DNA from: JAHFUI01 sp041485905
GTDB lineage: Bacteria > Acidobacteriota > Vicinamibacteria > Vicinamibacterales > CAVVIG01
Direction of reading: 5' to 3'
NCBI GenBank assembly: GCA_041485905.1
Contig: JBGPKK010000009.1
Location: 1 to 55,101 of the forward strand
DNA length: 55,101 nucleotides
Each line of letters starts with the position of its first letter. The stretch's first letter is position 1. The position numbers and the translations under genes were made by a program. The notes under the pieces were generated by a model that was not told where the DNA came from, ran no database searches, and worked only from the letters and a program-made list of their open reading frames with translations. Shown piece by piece: positions 1-7,860 of this stretch.

Positions 1-1218
1 GGCATCCCACTCAAAGACATCACGACGTCGATGACGATCAACTCGCCGGCGGCGATGATCTTCGCGATGTACCTGGTCGTCGCCGAGCGTCAGGGCGCGG
101 ACTGGGCGACCCTGTCCGGGACGATCCAGAACGACATCCTCAAGGAGTTCATCGCGCAGAAGGAATATATTTTCCCGCCGCGCCCGTCGATGCGGATCAT
201 CACCGACATCTTCGCCTTCTGCACCGACGCGGTGCCGCAGTGGAACACGATATCGGTCAGCGGGTACCACATCCGCGAGGCGGGCGCGACGGCGGTCCAG
301 GAACTGGCGTTCACGCTGCGGGACGGCCTGGAGTACGTGCAGTGGGGTGTCGACGCCGGCCTCGACGTCGACCGCTTCGTGCCGCGCATGTCGTTTTTCT
401 TCAACGCGCACAGCGACTTCTTCGAGGAGATCGCCAAGTACCGGGCGGCCCGCCGGATCTGGGCGCGCGCGATGCGCGACCGGTTCGGCGCCAAGAGCGA
501 TCGGTCGTGGAAGCTGCGCTTCCACAGCCAGACTGCCGGGGTCTCGCTCACCGCCAAGCAGCCGTACAACAACGTCGTCCGAACCGCGCTGCAGGCGCTG
601 TCGGCCGTGCTCGGCGGGACCAATTCGCTGCACACCAACTCCCTCGACGAGGCGCTGGGGCTGCCGACCGCCGACGCCGCCCGGCTGGCGCTGCGGACGC
701 AGCAGATCATCGCGTTCGAGAGCGGCGTCGCCTCGTCCATCGATCCGCTCGGCGGCTCGTATTTCGTCGAGAAGCTGACCGCCGACATGGAAGCCGCGGC
801 GCTCGCGTACTTCGAACGGATAGACGCGATGGGCGGCATGGTCGAGGCCATCGAACGCGGGTTCCCGCAGCAGGAAATTGCGGAGAGCTCCTACCGGTTC
901 CAGCAGGCCGTCGAGCGCCACGAGAAGATCGTCGTCGGCGTGAACGACTTCGTGGAGGAGCACGAGCCGCCGATCGAGATTATGTATATCGACGAATCGG
1001 CGTTGGAGACCCAGCTCGCGAAGCTCGATCGCCTGAAGAAGACGCGCGACACGGGAGCGGTTGTTCGCTCGCTCGACCGCCTTCGGGCGGCCGCTCGCTC
1101 GGCCGACAACGTGATGCCGCCGATCCTTGATGCGGTGCGCGCCTACGCCACGATCGGCGAGATGTGCGACGCGCTTCGCGACGTATGGGGCGAGTACGAA
1201 GAGGTCCCGGTTATCTGA
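1..1218 (+). CDS. mcmA: Methylmalonyl-CoA mutase family, large (substrate-binding) subunit, 5'-truncated
   Basis: The reading frame is open from base 1, so the start lies outside the window; 405 C-terminal residues are visible. The product belongs to the acyl-CoA mutase large subunit family, which interconverts methylmalonyl-CoA and succinyl-CoA (or a related branched/linear acyl-CoA pair) with adenosylcobalamin. The TIM-barrel part shows the conserved RFHSQTAG segment and QPYNN (about 517-575), then GGTNSLHTNS and the DPLGGSYFVE stretch (about 740-775) typical of the family. No B12-binding domain follows; it is encoded by the next gene, whose ATG overlaps this stop (TGATG at 1216-1220). Isobutyryl-CoA or ethylmalonyl-CoA mutase specificity cannot be excluded without the missing N-terminus. 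MeaB and epimerase genes further right support the methylmalonyl route. Confidence 0.93.
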   Translation, partial: GIPLKDITTSMTINSPAAMIFAMYLVVAERQGADWATLSGTIQNDILKEFIAQKEYIFPPRPSMRIITDIFAFCTDAVPQWNTISVSGYHIREAGATAVQELAFTLRDGLEYVQWGVDAGLDVDRFVPRMSFFFNAHSDFFEEIAKYRAARRIWARAMRDRFGAKSDRSWKLRFHSQTAGVSLTAKQPYNNVVRTALQALSAVLGGTNSLHTNSLDEALGLPTADAARLALRTQQIIAFESGVASSIDPLGGSYFVEKLTADMEAAALAYFERIDAMGGMVEAIERGFPQQEIAESSYRFQQAVERHEKIVVGVNDFVEEHEPPIEIMYIDESALETQLAKLDRLKKTRDTGAVVRSLDRLRAAARSADNVMPPILDAVRAYATIGEMCDALRDVWGEYEEVPVI

Positions 1219-1616
1219 TGCGGAAAATAAGAGTCGTCATCGCGAAGCCGGGGCTCGACGGCCACGATCGCGGGGCCAAGGTGATTGCCCGCGCCCTTCG
1301 CGACGCCGGCATGGAGGTCATCTACACCGGGCTGCGCCAGACGCCGGAACAGATCGCCTCTGCCGCGCTCCAGGAGGATGCCGACGTCATCGGGTTGTCG
1401 ATCCTGTCCGGCGCGCACAACCATATCGCGCCGCGCCTGATGGCTCTCCTCAAACAGCACGGGCTCGACGATGTGCTGGTGCTGATTGGCGGGATTATTC
1501 CTGATGTCGACATCCCCAGACTGAAGGCCATCGGCGTCAAGGGCATCTTCCTGCCCGGCACCGCGATGCAGGACATCATCGAGTTCATTAATTCGAACGT
1601 TCGGGCCCGCGTATAG
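1218..1616 (+). CDS. Methylmalonyl-CoA mutase small subunit: cobalamin-binding domain protein
   Basis: A 132-residue stand-alone B12-binding domain. The N-terminus reads RKIRVVIAKPGLDGHDRGAK and carries the DxHxxG signature (DGHDRG) whose His is the lower axial ligand of cobalamin. The later SILSGAH and GGIIPD segments match the second and third cobalamin-contacting motifs. It should pair with the large subunit just upstream to form the split mutase. The ATG at 1218 overlaps the upstream TGA by one base, indicating translational coupling. An in-frame start at 1164 would lie inside the large-subunit gene and lacks family similarity, so it was not used. Confidence 0.94.
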   Translation: MRKIRVVIAKPGLDGHDRGAKVIARALRDAGMEVIYTGLRQTPEQIASAALQEDADVIGLSILSGAHNHIAPRLMALLKQHGLDDVLVLIGGIIPDVDIPRLKAIGVKGIFLPGTAMQDIIEFINSNVRARV

Positions 1617-1646
1617 AACACACCCGTTTCTGCCGATAACACCACG

Positions 1647-2567
1647 GTGCCGCAGACCCTTCTCCTGGCCGACGACAGCGTGACCATTCAGCGCGTCATC
1701 GAGCTGACGTTTGCCGACGAGGACATCCGGGTCGTGGCCGTCAGCGATGGCGATCAGGCGATCGCTCGAGCCCAGGAGCAGCCGCCCGATATCGTGCTCG
1801 CTGACGTCGGCATGCCGGGGAAAAACGGTTACGAAGTGGCCCGGTTCTTCAAACAGTCGCCGCGGCTCGCGGGCATCCCTGTCGTTCTGCTGACCGGCGC
1901 GTTCGAGCCGATCGATCAGCGGCAAGCGGCAGAGGTCGGTTGCGACGGCGTGCTGGCGAAACCGTTCGAGCCTCAGGCGGTCATCGCGCTCGTCAAGGAG
2001 CTGCTCGGGCGTGTCCGCACCGGCCCGGCGTCATTTCCGACGCCGTCGGCGTCCATGCTTGGAACGTCTGCATCGCCTGACGTATTCGGCGCGATTGGCG
2101 GCGCGCCGGCGCCGACGTCGCGGGGGGACTACTTCGATCAGCTCGACGCCGCGTTCGCGAAGCTGCCTGGATCGGGCAGGGACGATGCGACGGCGGCGAA
2201 AGCAACGGAAACCCAGTGGGACATCCTTCAGCCGCCTGCGCCGGCTGAGCCTCTTCCGTCTCCCCAATCGTCGACGAACGCGAGCGCGCCCGCCTCGCGA
2301 GCCGCGGCCACGCAGCCAGTGCCGCCGCTTGCAGAGGCCTTTGCCGCGCTCCTGGAGGCCGAGCAGAACATGCCGGCTTCGCCAGCGACGGCGTGGGGGC
2401 CGCCGCCTCCGGCGATCACCGACGAACGCGTGGAGGAGATCGTCCGCCGCGTGCTCGATCAGCTCTCGGGCCAGATGGTGCGCGAGACAGTCGCCGACCT
2501 CGTCTCGACGCTCGCCGAACGGCTGATCCGGGAAGAGATCGACCGGATCAAGGCCTCAATTAAGTAG
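1647..2567 (+). CDS. Response regulator with Pro/Ala-rich linker and C-terminal helical segment
   Basis: A 306-residue protein starting at GTG 1647. Residues 1-120 form a CheY-like receiver: acidic pair DD at 9-10, phosphoacceptor Asp53 in LADVGMPGKNG, a conserved Thr in VVLLTG and the Lys in LAKPFEP. A low-complexity Ala/Pro/Ser linker follows (about 125-255). The end is a charged amphipathic segment containing ERVEEIVRRVLDQLSGQM and several further EEI/DRI repeats, probably a coiled or dimerising tail. No DNA-binding or enzymatic output domain is visible, so it may act by protein-protein contact. It lies between the mutase genes and valS with 20-30 base gaps; no partner kinase is in the window. 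Confidence 0.85.
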   Translation: MPQTLLLADDSVTIQRVIELTFADEDIRVVAVSDGDQAIARAQEQPPDIVLADVGMPGKNGYEVARFFKQSPRLAGIPVVLLTGAFEPIDQRQAAEVGCDGVLAKPFEPQAVIALVKELLGRVRTGPASFPTPSASMLGTSASPDVFGAIGGAPAPTSRGDYFDQLDAAFAKLPGSGRDDATAAKATETQWDILQPPAPAEPLPSPQSSTNASAPASRAAATQPVPPLAEAFAALLEAEQNMPASPATAWGPPPPAITDERVEEIVRRVLDQLSGQMVRETVADLVSTLAERLIREEIDRIKASIK

Positions 2568-2587
2568 TCCTGTAATACGATCTCCTG

Positions 2588-5251
2588 ATGTCCGAATCGT
2601 CGACGCCGCTGACGAGCCTCGATCCCGCTCGCCTGCGCCTGCCAGAGAAGCCCGCACTCGAAGGTCTCGAAGCCAAGTGGACGGCGCGGTGGGAGGAAGG
2701 CGGCGTCTATCGCTTCGATCGCACGCGGCCGCGCGCCGAGGTCTTCGCCATCGATACGCCGCCGCCGACGGTGAGCGGATCGCTTCACGTCGGCCACGTG
2801 TTTTCGTTCACCCACACAGACGTCATCGCCCGGTTCCAGCGCATGCGCGGAAAGTCGGTGTTCTATCCGATGGGATGGGACGACAACGGGCTGCCGACCG
2901 AGCGTCGCGTGCAGAATTATTACGGCGTGCGCTGCGATCCATCGCTGCCGTACGATCCGTCGTTCACGCCGCCCGACCCTTCGACTGCCTCAGGGTCGCC
3001 CCGAGCAGCGTCGAGGGGCGACAAACCGGGCAAGCAGACCCTGTCGGTGTCGCGTCCCAACTTCATCGAGTTGTGCGCGCGATTGACCGGCGAAGACGAG
3101 CAGGCGTTCGAGAAGCTGTGGAAGACGCTGGGACTGTCGATCGACTGGTCGATGACCTACGCGACCATCGACAAGCGGGCCCAGCGGGTATCGCAGCTTG
3201 CGTTTGCCCGGCTGCTCGCGCGCGGGCTGGCCTATCAAGTCGAGGCGCCGACGCTCTGGGACATCGATTTTCGAACCGCCGTCGCGCAGGCTGAGCTCGA
3301 GGATCGCGAGATGCCGGGCGCATTCCACCGCATCCGCTTTGGCGCGGGAGGGGCCCGCGCAGTCGAGATTGAAACCACAAGACCGGAACTGATCCCTGCC
3401 TGCGTCGCGCTGGTCGCGCATCCCGATGATGAGCGTTACAAGCCCTTATTCGGCACGACGGTTTCTACGCCCCTCTTCCGAGTGGAGGTACCTATCAAGC
3501 CGCATCCTCTGGCTGACACAGACAAGGGAAGTGGCATTGCGATGGTGTGCACGTTTGGCGACATCACGGACGTCACGTGGTGGCGCGAGCTCTCTTTGCC
3601 GGTCCGATCGATCATCAAGCCGGACGGGACGCTGAGCAGGGACGTGCTTTTCGACAGCACCGGACCGTGGGCCTCAGCAGACCCGGCCGCCGCGATGGAG
3701 TCGTATCTTCGCATTGAGGGTTTGTCGGCGGCCAAGGCGCGGCCGGTAATTGTTGAAATGCTTCGCGCGTCCGGCGATCTCATCGGCGAGCCGAGGCCGA
3801 TCACCCACGCCGTCAAGTTTTACGAGAAGGGCGACCGGCCGCTCGAGATCGTCACGAGCCGCCAGTGGTTCATCAAGACGATCGAATTCCGCGAGGCGCT
3901 TCTCGCGCGTGGCCGCGAGCTCCGGTGGCATCCGCCGTACATGCAGGCGCGGTTCGAGAACTGGGCCAACGGCCTCAACGGAGACTGGTGCGTCAGCCGG
4001 CAGCGTTTCTTCGGCGTGCCGTTTCCCGTCTGGTATCCGATAGATCAGGAGGGGCGCGTGGTATTCGAAAGGCCGCTCGTGGCCGAGGAGCCTCGGCTGC
4101 CCGTCGACCCCTCGACCGCGGTTCCCGCGGGATATCGGCCGGAGCAGCGGGGCCAGCCTGGTGGATTCGCCGGCGATCCGGATGTCATGGACACGTGGGC
4201 AACCTCCTCGCTGACGCCGCAGATCGTCTGCCGCTGGGAAGAAGATCCTGACTTGTTCGCGCGAACGTTCCCCATGCACCTGCGGCCCCAGGCGCACGAC
4301 ATCATCCGGACGTGGCTCTTCGACACGGTCCTGCGTTCGCATCTCGAGCACGACTCGCTGCCATGGGCGCACGCCGCTATCTCAGGCTGGGTGCTCGATC
4401 CCGATCGCAAGAAGATGTCGAAATCCAAGGGCAACGTCGTCACGCCGCTCGCGCTGCTCGAAGAACACGGGTCCGACGGCGTCCGGTACTGGGCGGCCAG
4501 CGGCCGTCCCGGGACCGACACCACATTTGATCCGAATCAGATGAAGGTGGGCCGCCGCCTCGCCATCAAGGTGCTCAACGCGTCGAGGTTTGCGTTGAGC
4601 TCGGCGGCCCCGCAAGGCGACATCGTCGAGCCGGTGGACCGCGCGATGATCCGCAACCTGGCGGCGCTGGTGGAGGAGGCGACTGACGCGTTCGAGGGCT
4701 ACGATTACGCGCGCGTCCTCCAGCGCACGGAGACGTTTTTCTGGCGGTTCTGCGACGACTACCTCGAGCTCGTCAAGGGACGTCGGTACGGCGACCAGGG
4801 ACCCGCCGCCGCCGCTTCCGCGAATGCAGCGCTGACGGCGGCGCTGTCGGTCCTGCTGCGGCTCTTCGCACCGTTTCTGTCGTTTGTGACCGAAGAAGTG
4901 TGGTCGTGGTGGCAGGACGGATCGATCCATACGGCGGCGTGGCCGGCGGCCGGCGATCTCGTATCACTGCTCGCCGACAACTCCGATGCGACCCGTCAGT
5001 CCGATCAGGCCATCTACGAGTGGGCGACGGACGTCCTGTTCGAAGTGAGAAAACAGCGATCGGAAGCCAAGCAACCCTTGAAGGTGCCGATTACCAAGGT
5101 GACGGTCAAGGCGGAGCAGCAGAACGTGCGGTGGATGCCGATTGTCGAGGCCGACCTGCGGTCGTCTTTGCGGGTGCAGGCGTTCGAAACGACCGTGGGA
5201 GAGCCGCGCGAGATCCTCGTCGTCGGGTACGAGCCGGCGTCGACCGGTTAG
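2588..5251 (+). CDS. valS: Valyl-tRNA synthetase
   Basis: An 887-residue class I aminoacyl-tRNA synthetase that charges tRNA-Val. The nucleotide-binding HIGH motif appears as HVGH within PTVSGSLHVGHVFSF (about residues 60-75). The KMSKS loop is KKMSKSKGNVV near residue 608. The editing (CP1) domain lies between, and the WWQDGSIHTAAWP region marks the anticodon-binding part. Its brevity and the MGWDDNGLPTERRVQNYYGV motif place it with the shorter ValRS type found in actinobacteria, archaea and some other phyla. An extra segment (about residues 129-146) just before the VSRPNFIELC motif is encoded by a tandem-hairpin repeat at 2974-3021, annotated separately. The reading frame is intact. Confidence 0.96.
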   Translation: MSESSTPLTSLDPARLRLPEKPALEGLEAKWTARWEEGGVYRFDRTRPRAEVFAIDTPPPTVSGSLHVGHVFSFTHTDVIARFQRMRGKSVFYPMGWDDNGLPTERRVQNYYGVRCDPSLPYDPSFTPPDPSTASGSPRAASRGDKPGKQTLSVSRPNFIELCARLTGEDEQAFEKLWKTLGLSIDWSMTYATIDKRAQRVSQLAFARLLARGLAYQVEAPTLWDIDFRTAVAQAELEDREMPGAFHRIRFGAGGARAVEIETTRPELIPACVALVAHPDDERYKPLFGTTVSTPLFRVEVPIKPHPLADTDKGSGIAMVCTFGDITDVTWWRELSLPVRSIIKPDGTLSRDVLFDSTGPWASADPAAAMESYLRIEGLSAAKARPVIVEMLRASGDLIGEPRPITHAVKFYEKGDRPLEIVTSRQWFIKTIEFREALLARGRELRWHPPYMQARFENWANGLNGDWCVSRQRFFGVPFPVWYPIDQEGRVVFERPLVAEEPRLPVDPSTAVPAGYRPEQRGQPGGFAGDPDVMDTWATSSLTPQIVCRWEEDPDLFARTFPMHLRPQAHDIIRTWLFDTVLRSHLEHDSLPWAHAAISGWVLDPDRKKMSKSKGNVVTPLALLEEHGSDGVRYWAASGRPGTDTTFDPNQMKVGRRLAIKVLNASRFALSSAAPQGDIVEPVDRAMIRNLAALVEEATDAFEGYDYARVLQRTETFFWRFCDDYLELVKGRRYGDQGPAAAASANAALTAALSVLLRLFAPFLSFVTEEVWSWWQDGSIHTAAWPAAGDLVSLLADNSDATRQSDQAIYEWATDVLFEVRKQRSEAKQPLKVPITKVTVKAEQQNVRWMPIVEADLRSSLRVQAFETTVGEPREILVVGYEPASTG
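2974..3021. repeat. Tandem double-hairpin repeat inserted in frame in valS
   Basis: Two adjacent dyads: CGACCCT (2974-2980) pairs with AGGGTCG (2992-2998), and TCGCCCC (2996-3002) pairs with GGGGCGA (3015-3021). The segment encodes a Pro/Ser/Ala-rich stretch between FTPPDP and VSRPNF, a surface-loop position. It resembles the CCCTTCGAC...CTCAGGG type of dispersed repeat seen in high-GC environmental genomes (recollection, not checked here). The frame is maintained, so ValRS gains a peptide rather than being broken. Confidence 0.7.
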
Positions 5252-5264
5252 ACCACAGAGATCA

Positions 5265-6104
5265 GTGGACCGCCTGGATCCGTCGGAGTACCGCGACATC
5301 GTCCGGCGTGCGCTGGACGAGGATGTTGGACGTGGCGACATCACGACCGACGCCACCGTGCGATCGGATCAGCGTGCCCGCGGTGTGTTCGTCGTGAAAG
5401 CCGAGTGCGTCCTGGCCGGCGTCGACGTGGCCCTCGAAGCGTTTCGGCAACTCGAGCCAGGCATCGGCGTTACGCTCCGCAAACAGGACGGCGACCGCTG
5501 CCGGGCCGGCGACGAAGTCGGCGAGGTCGTCGGGTTGGCGCGGACGCTGCTCGTGGGCGAACGTACGGCGCTTAATTTTCTTCAGCGGCTCTCGGGCATC
5601 GCCACACGCGCGCGGCAGTTTGTCGACGCCGCCGCCGGGCGCATCGTCGTCCTCGACACGCGAAAGACCACGCCCACGCTTCGCGCGCTGGAGAAATACG
5701 CGGTGCGTGCCGGCAACGCGACGAACCACCGCGTCGGGCTCTTCGATGCGGTGCTCATCAAGGACAACCACATCCGGCTGACCGGAGGCGTTCGAGAGGC
5801 GATCGCGCGCGTGCGCGAGCGCCAGCCCGGTCTTCCCGTCGAAATTGAAGCGCAGGACATGCGACAGCTGGACGAGGCGCTCGCCGCGGGCGTGGAGATC
5901 GTGCTCGTCGACAACATGCCGCTCGACGACATTCGCGAAGCCGTCAGGCGCGCGCGCGGCCGGGCGAAGGTGGAGATCTCGGGCGGCGTGACGCTCGAGC
6001 GGATGCCGGAGCTGGCGGCGTCGGGCGCGGACTACGTCTCGGCCGGTGCGCTCACCCATTCCGCGCCGGCCATCGACATCAGCTTTGAGATCGAGCCGCT
6101 TTGA
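5265..6104 (+). CDS. nadC: Nicotinate-nucleotide pyrophosphorylase (quinolinate phosphoribosyltransferase)
   Basis: A 279-residue enzyme converting quinolinate and PRPP to nicotinate mononucleotide, CO2 and PPi in de novo NAD synthesis. Family hallmarks are EDVGRGDITTDAT near the N-terminus, the NFLQRLSGIAT core, LDTRKTTPTLR (PRPP/quinolinate-binding Arg/Lys residues), RVGLFDAVLIKDNHI, VDNMPLDDIREAV and SGGVTLE near the end. The start chosen is GTG at 5265, giving the normal N-terminus; upstream extensions would overlap valS out of frame. It lies 13 bases after valS. The stop at 6102-6104 abuts the heptamer inverted-repeat element preceding birA. Confidence 0.96.
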   Translation: MDRLDPSEYRDIVRRALDEDVGRGDITTDATVRSDQRARGVFVVKAECVLAGVDVALEAFRQLEPGIGVTLRKQDGDRCRAGDEVGEVVGLARTLLVGERTALNFLQRLSGIATRARQFVDAAAGRIVVLDTRKTTPTLRALEKYAVRAGNATNHRVGLFDAVLIKDNHIRLTGGVREAIARVRERQPGLPVEIEAQDMRQLDEALAAGVEIVLVDNMPLDDIREAVRRARGRAKVEISGGVTLERMPELAASGADYVSAGALTHSAPAIDISFEIEPL

Positions 6105-6195
6105 AACTTTAAGGTTAAAACTTAGAACTCGAAAGGACTATGTGCCTCAACATCTCTGTCCTTTTCAGTTCTGAGTTTTGAGTTTTCAGTTTTCG
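6105..6195. repeat. Inverted heptamer-repeat element between nadC and birA
   Basis: The whole intergenic space is one symmetrical structure. The left arm (6105-6139) splits into five 7-mers: AAACTTT, AAGGTTA, AAACTTA, GAACTCG, AAAGGAC. The right arm (6158-6192) has five on the other strand: GTCCTTT, TCAGTTC, TGAGTTT, TGAGTTT, TCAGTTT. Reverse-complementing the right arm aligns it unit by unit with the left (consensus AAACTNA, innermost AAAGGAC identical). The central loop is 18 nt. The element begins right after the nadC stop and ends three bases before the birA ATG. It is strikingly AT-rich relative to its surroundings. Confidence 0.85.
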
Positions 6196-7008
6196 ATGAT
6201 GTCGCCGAGCGATTCGTTGCCGCCAGAGTTTGCCGAAGCCCTCGCCGCTCGACGCGACCGATTGCGGCCGCTCGGCGATCGCGTGCTCTTCTTCAACCGG
6301 ACCGGGTCGACAAACGACGTCGCGCTTGCGCTGGCGTCGAGCGCCGATGCGGAAGGCGCCGTCGTCATCGCCGACCAGCAAACAACGGGACGAGGGCGCC
6401 ACGGGCGGACGTGGTTCTCACCAGCAGGCAGCGGACTATATGTGTCGATCGTGCTCAGGCCGTCCAGGGCGCGAAGCGAGCCGCACCGGGCCACCGGACT
6501 GCTGACGCTCGCCGCGGGCCTGGCGCTGGCGGAAGGCATTGAAGCAGCCACGGCGCTTCGCGTGGACATCAAGTGGCCGAACGATTTATTCGTCGGCCGC
6601 CGCAAGCTCTCGGGGATCCTCGCCGAATCTGCATCGAGCGATCCAGGCAGCGTCGTCCTCGGATATGGAATCAACGTCGGATCGAGCGCGTACCCGCCGG
6701 AGCTCGGCGATCGCGCCACGTCACTCGAAACAGAACTGGGCCGGCCGATCGACCGGGCGGCGTTGTGTGCGGAAACGCTCGCCGCCATCTCTCAACGGTA
6801 CCGTGACCTGCTTGCGGGCCGGTTCGATGCTATCCTCGACGGCTGGCGGAACAGAGCGCCAGGAAGCCGCGGCGCGCACGTCACCTGGAAGACGCCCTCA
6901 GGGTCGCACAGCGGTGTGACGGCGGGGATCGATGACCACGGGGCGCTGCTGGTTCGGGTGAACGATCGGATCGAACGGATCGTCGGTGGGGAAGTGATCT
7001 GGGTGTAG
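6196..7008 (+). CDS. birA: Biotin-[acetyl-CoA-carboxylase] ligase, no DNA-binding domain
   Basis: A 270-residue monofunctional biotin protein ligase (class I, lacking the N-terminal helix-turn-helix of E. coli BirA). It activates biotin as biotinyl-AMP and transfers it to a biotin carboxyl carrier protein. Visible motifs are FFNRTGSTNDVA, the biotinyl-AMP loop TTGRGRHGRTWFSP, the KWPNDLFVGRRKLSGILAE signature (catalytic Lys region) and GYGINVGSSAYPPEL. The ATG at 6196 (or 6199) directly follows the heptamer element; a TTG at 6178 would start inside the repeat and adds only repeat-encoded residues. It sits in a cofactor-gene run nadC-birA-coaX. Confidence 0.94.
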   Translation: MMSPSDSLPPEFAEALAARRDRLRPLGDRVLFFNRTGSTNDVALALASSADAEGAVVIADQQTTGRGRHGRTWFSPAGSGLYVSIVLRPSRARSEPHRATGLLTLAAGLALAEGIEAATALRVDIKWPNDLFVGRRKLSGILAESASSDPGSVVLGYGINVGSSAYPPELGDRATSLETELGRPIDRAALCAETLAAISQRYRDLLAGRFDAILDGWRNRAPGSRGAHVTWKTPSGSHSGVTAGIDDHGALLVRVNDRIERIVGGEVIWV

Positions 7009-7018
7009 CACTCAGGTT

Positions 7019-7050
7019 GTCTCCTTCGTGTCCGTTGTGTCCGTTGTGTT
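7019..7050 (+). repeat. Nonamer tandem repeat upstream of coaX
   Basis: Three and a half 9-nt units: a degenerate GTCTCCTTC, then GTGTCCGTT (7028-7036), GTGTCCGTT (7037-7045) and a partial GTGTT. The array fills most of the 53-base gap between the birA stop and the coaX ATG at 7062. The coding strand carries the pyrimidine-rich side. Confidence 0.7.
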
Positions 7051-7061
7051 AAACGGTCTCT

Positions 7062-7838
7062 ATGCTTCTAGCGATTGACGTCGGCAACACCAACATCGTG
7101 CTCGGCGTGTTCGACAACACGACGATCGTGCGGAGCTGGCGGTTGCTCACGCTGCGCGAGCGGACCGCCGATGAAGTCGGTCTGATGGTCGTCGGCCTGC
7201 TGGGCCACGACGGGATCGCACTTGACCGTATCGATGCCGTCGCCATGGCGTCGGTCGTGCCACCGCTGACCCCGATCATGCGCGGCATGGTGAAGCAGTA
7301 CTTCGGTCGCGATCCGCTGGTCGTCGACCCGACCACCAACGCCGGCATGCCGATCTTGTACGAGCGGCCGGCCGAAGTGGGCGCCGACCGGATTGCCAAC
7401 AGCATCGCGGCGTACGAGCAGTACGGCCGCACGCGCGGGTTGCCGCTCGTAATCGCCGATCTCGGGACCGCGACGACCTTCGACGTGGTCACCGCGAAGG
7501 GCGAGTACCTTGGCGGCGTCATCTGTCCCGGTCCCCAGATTTCTGCGGACGCGTTGTTTCAGCGGGCCGCGCGGCTGCCGCGCGTCGACGTCCGCAAGCC
7601 CGACACCGTTGTGGGACGCACGACCATCGGCGCGATTGAATCCGGCCTGTTCTATGGCTACCTCAGCATGGTGGAGGGCCTGATGCGGCGCATCACCGAC
7701 GAGCTGGGCGGGCGCGTCACCGCGATCGCGACCGGAGGGCTGGCCCCGCTGATCGTGCCGGAGACGTCGGTGTTCGACTTCGTCGAACCGGACATCACGC
7801 TCCATGGTCTGCGGATCATTTGGGAACGAAACCGCTGA
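7062..7838 (+). CDS. coaX: Type III pantothenate kinase
   Basis: A 258-residue ASKHA-fold kinase that phosphorylates pantothenate, the first step of coenzyme A synthesis. This type is feedback-insensitive and usually needs a monovalent cation. The N-terminus MLLAIDVGNTNIVLGVFD carries the phosphate-1 loop. Further motifs are GADRIANSIAAYEQYG, the ADLGTATTFDVV phosphate-2 segment with its Thr/Asp residues, GGVICPGPQISADAL and the GGLAPLI adenosine region. The ATG at 7062 is well placed. It follows birA, a common pairing in which birA and coaX are neighbours or fused. Confidence 0.95.
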   Translation: MLLAIDVGNTNIVLGVFDNTTIVRSWRLLTLRERTADEVGLMVVGLLGHDGIALDRIDAVAMASVVPPLTPIMRGMVKQYFGRDPLVVDPTTNAGMPILYERPAEVGADRIANSIAAYEQYGRTRGLPLVIADLGTATTFDVVTAKGEYLGGVICPGPQISADALFQRAARLPRVDVRKPDTVVGRTTIGAIESGLFYGYLSMVEGLMRRITDELGGRVTAIATGGLAPLIVPETSVFDFVEPDITLHGLRIIWERNR

Positions 7839-7860
7839 CGCCGGGAACGCGATCTCACAG

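Noticed and set aside
6888..6912. CCCTCAGGGTCGC in birA as another copy of the valS repeat
   Set aside because: Only about 9 bases of short palindrome match, and the encoded residues fit the normal BirA C-terminal domain.
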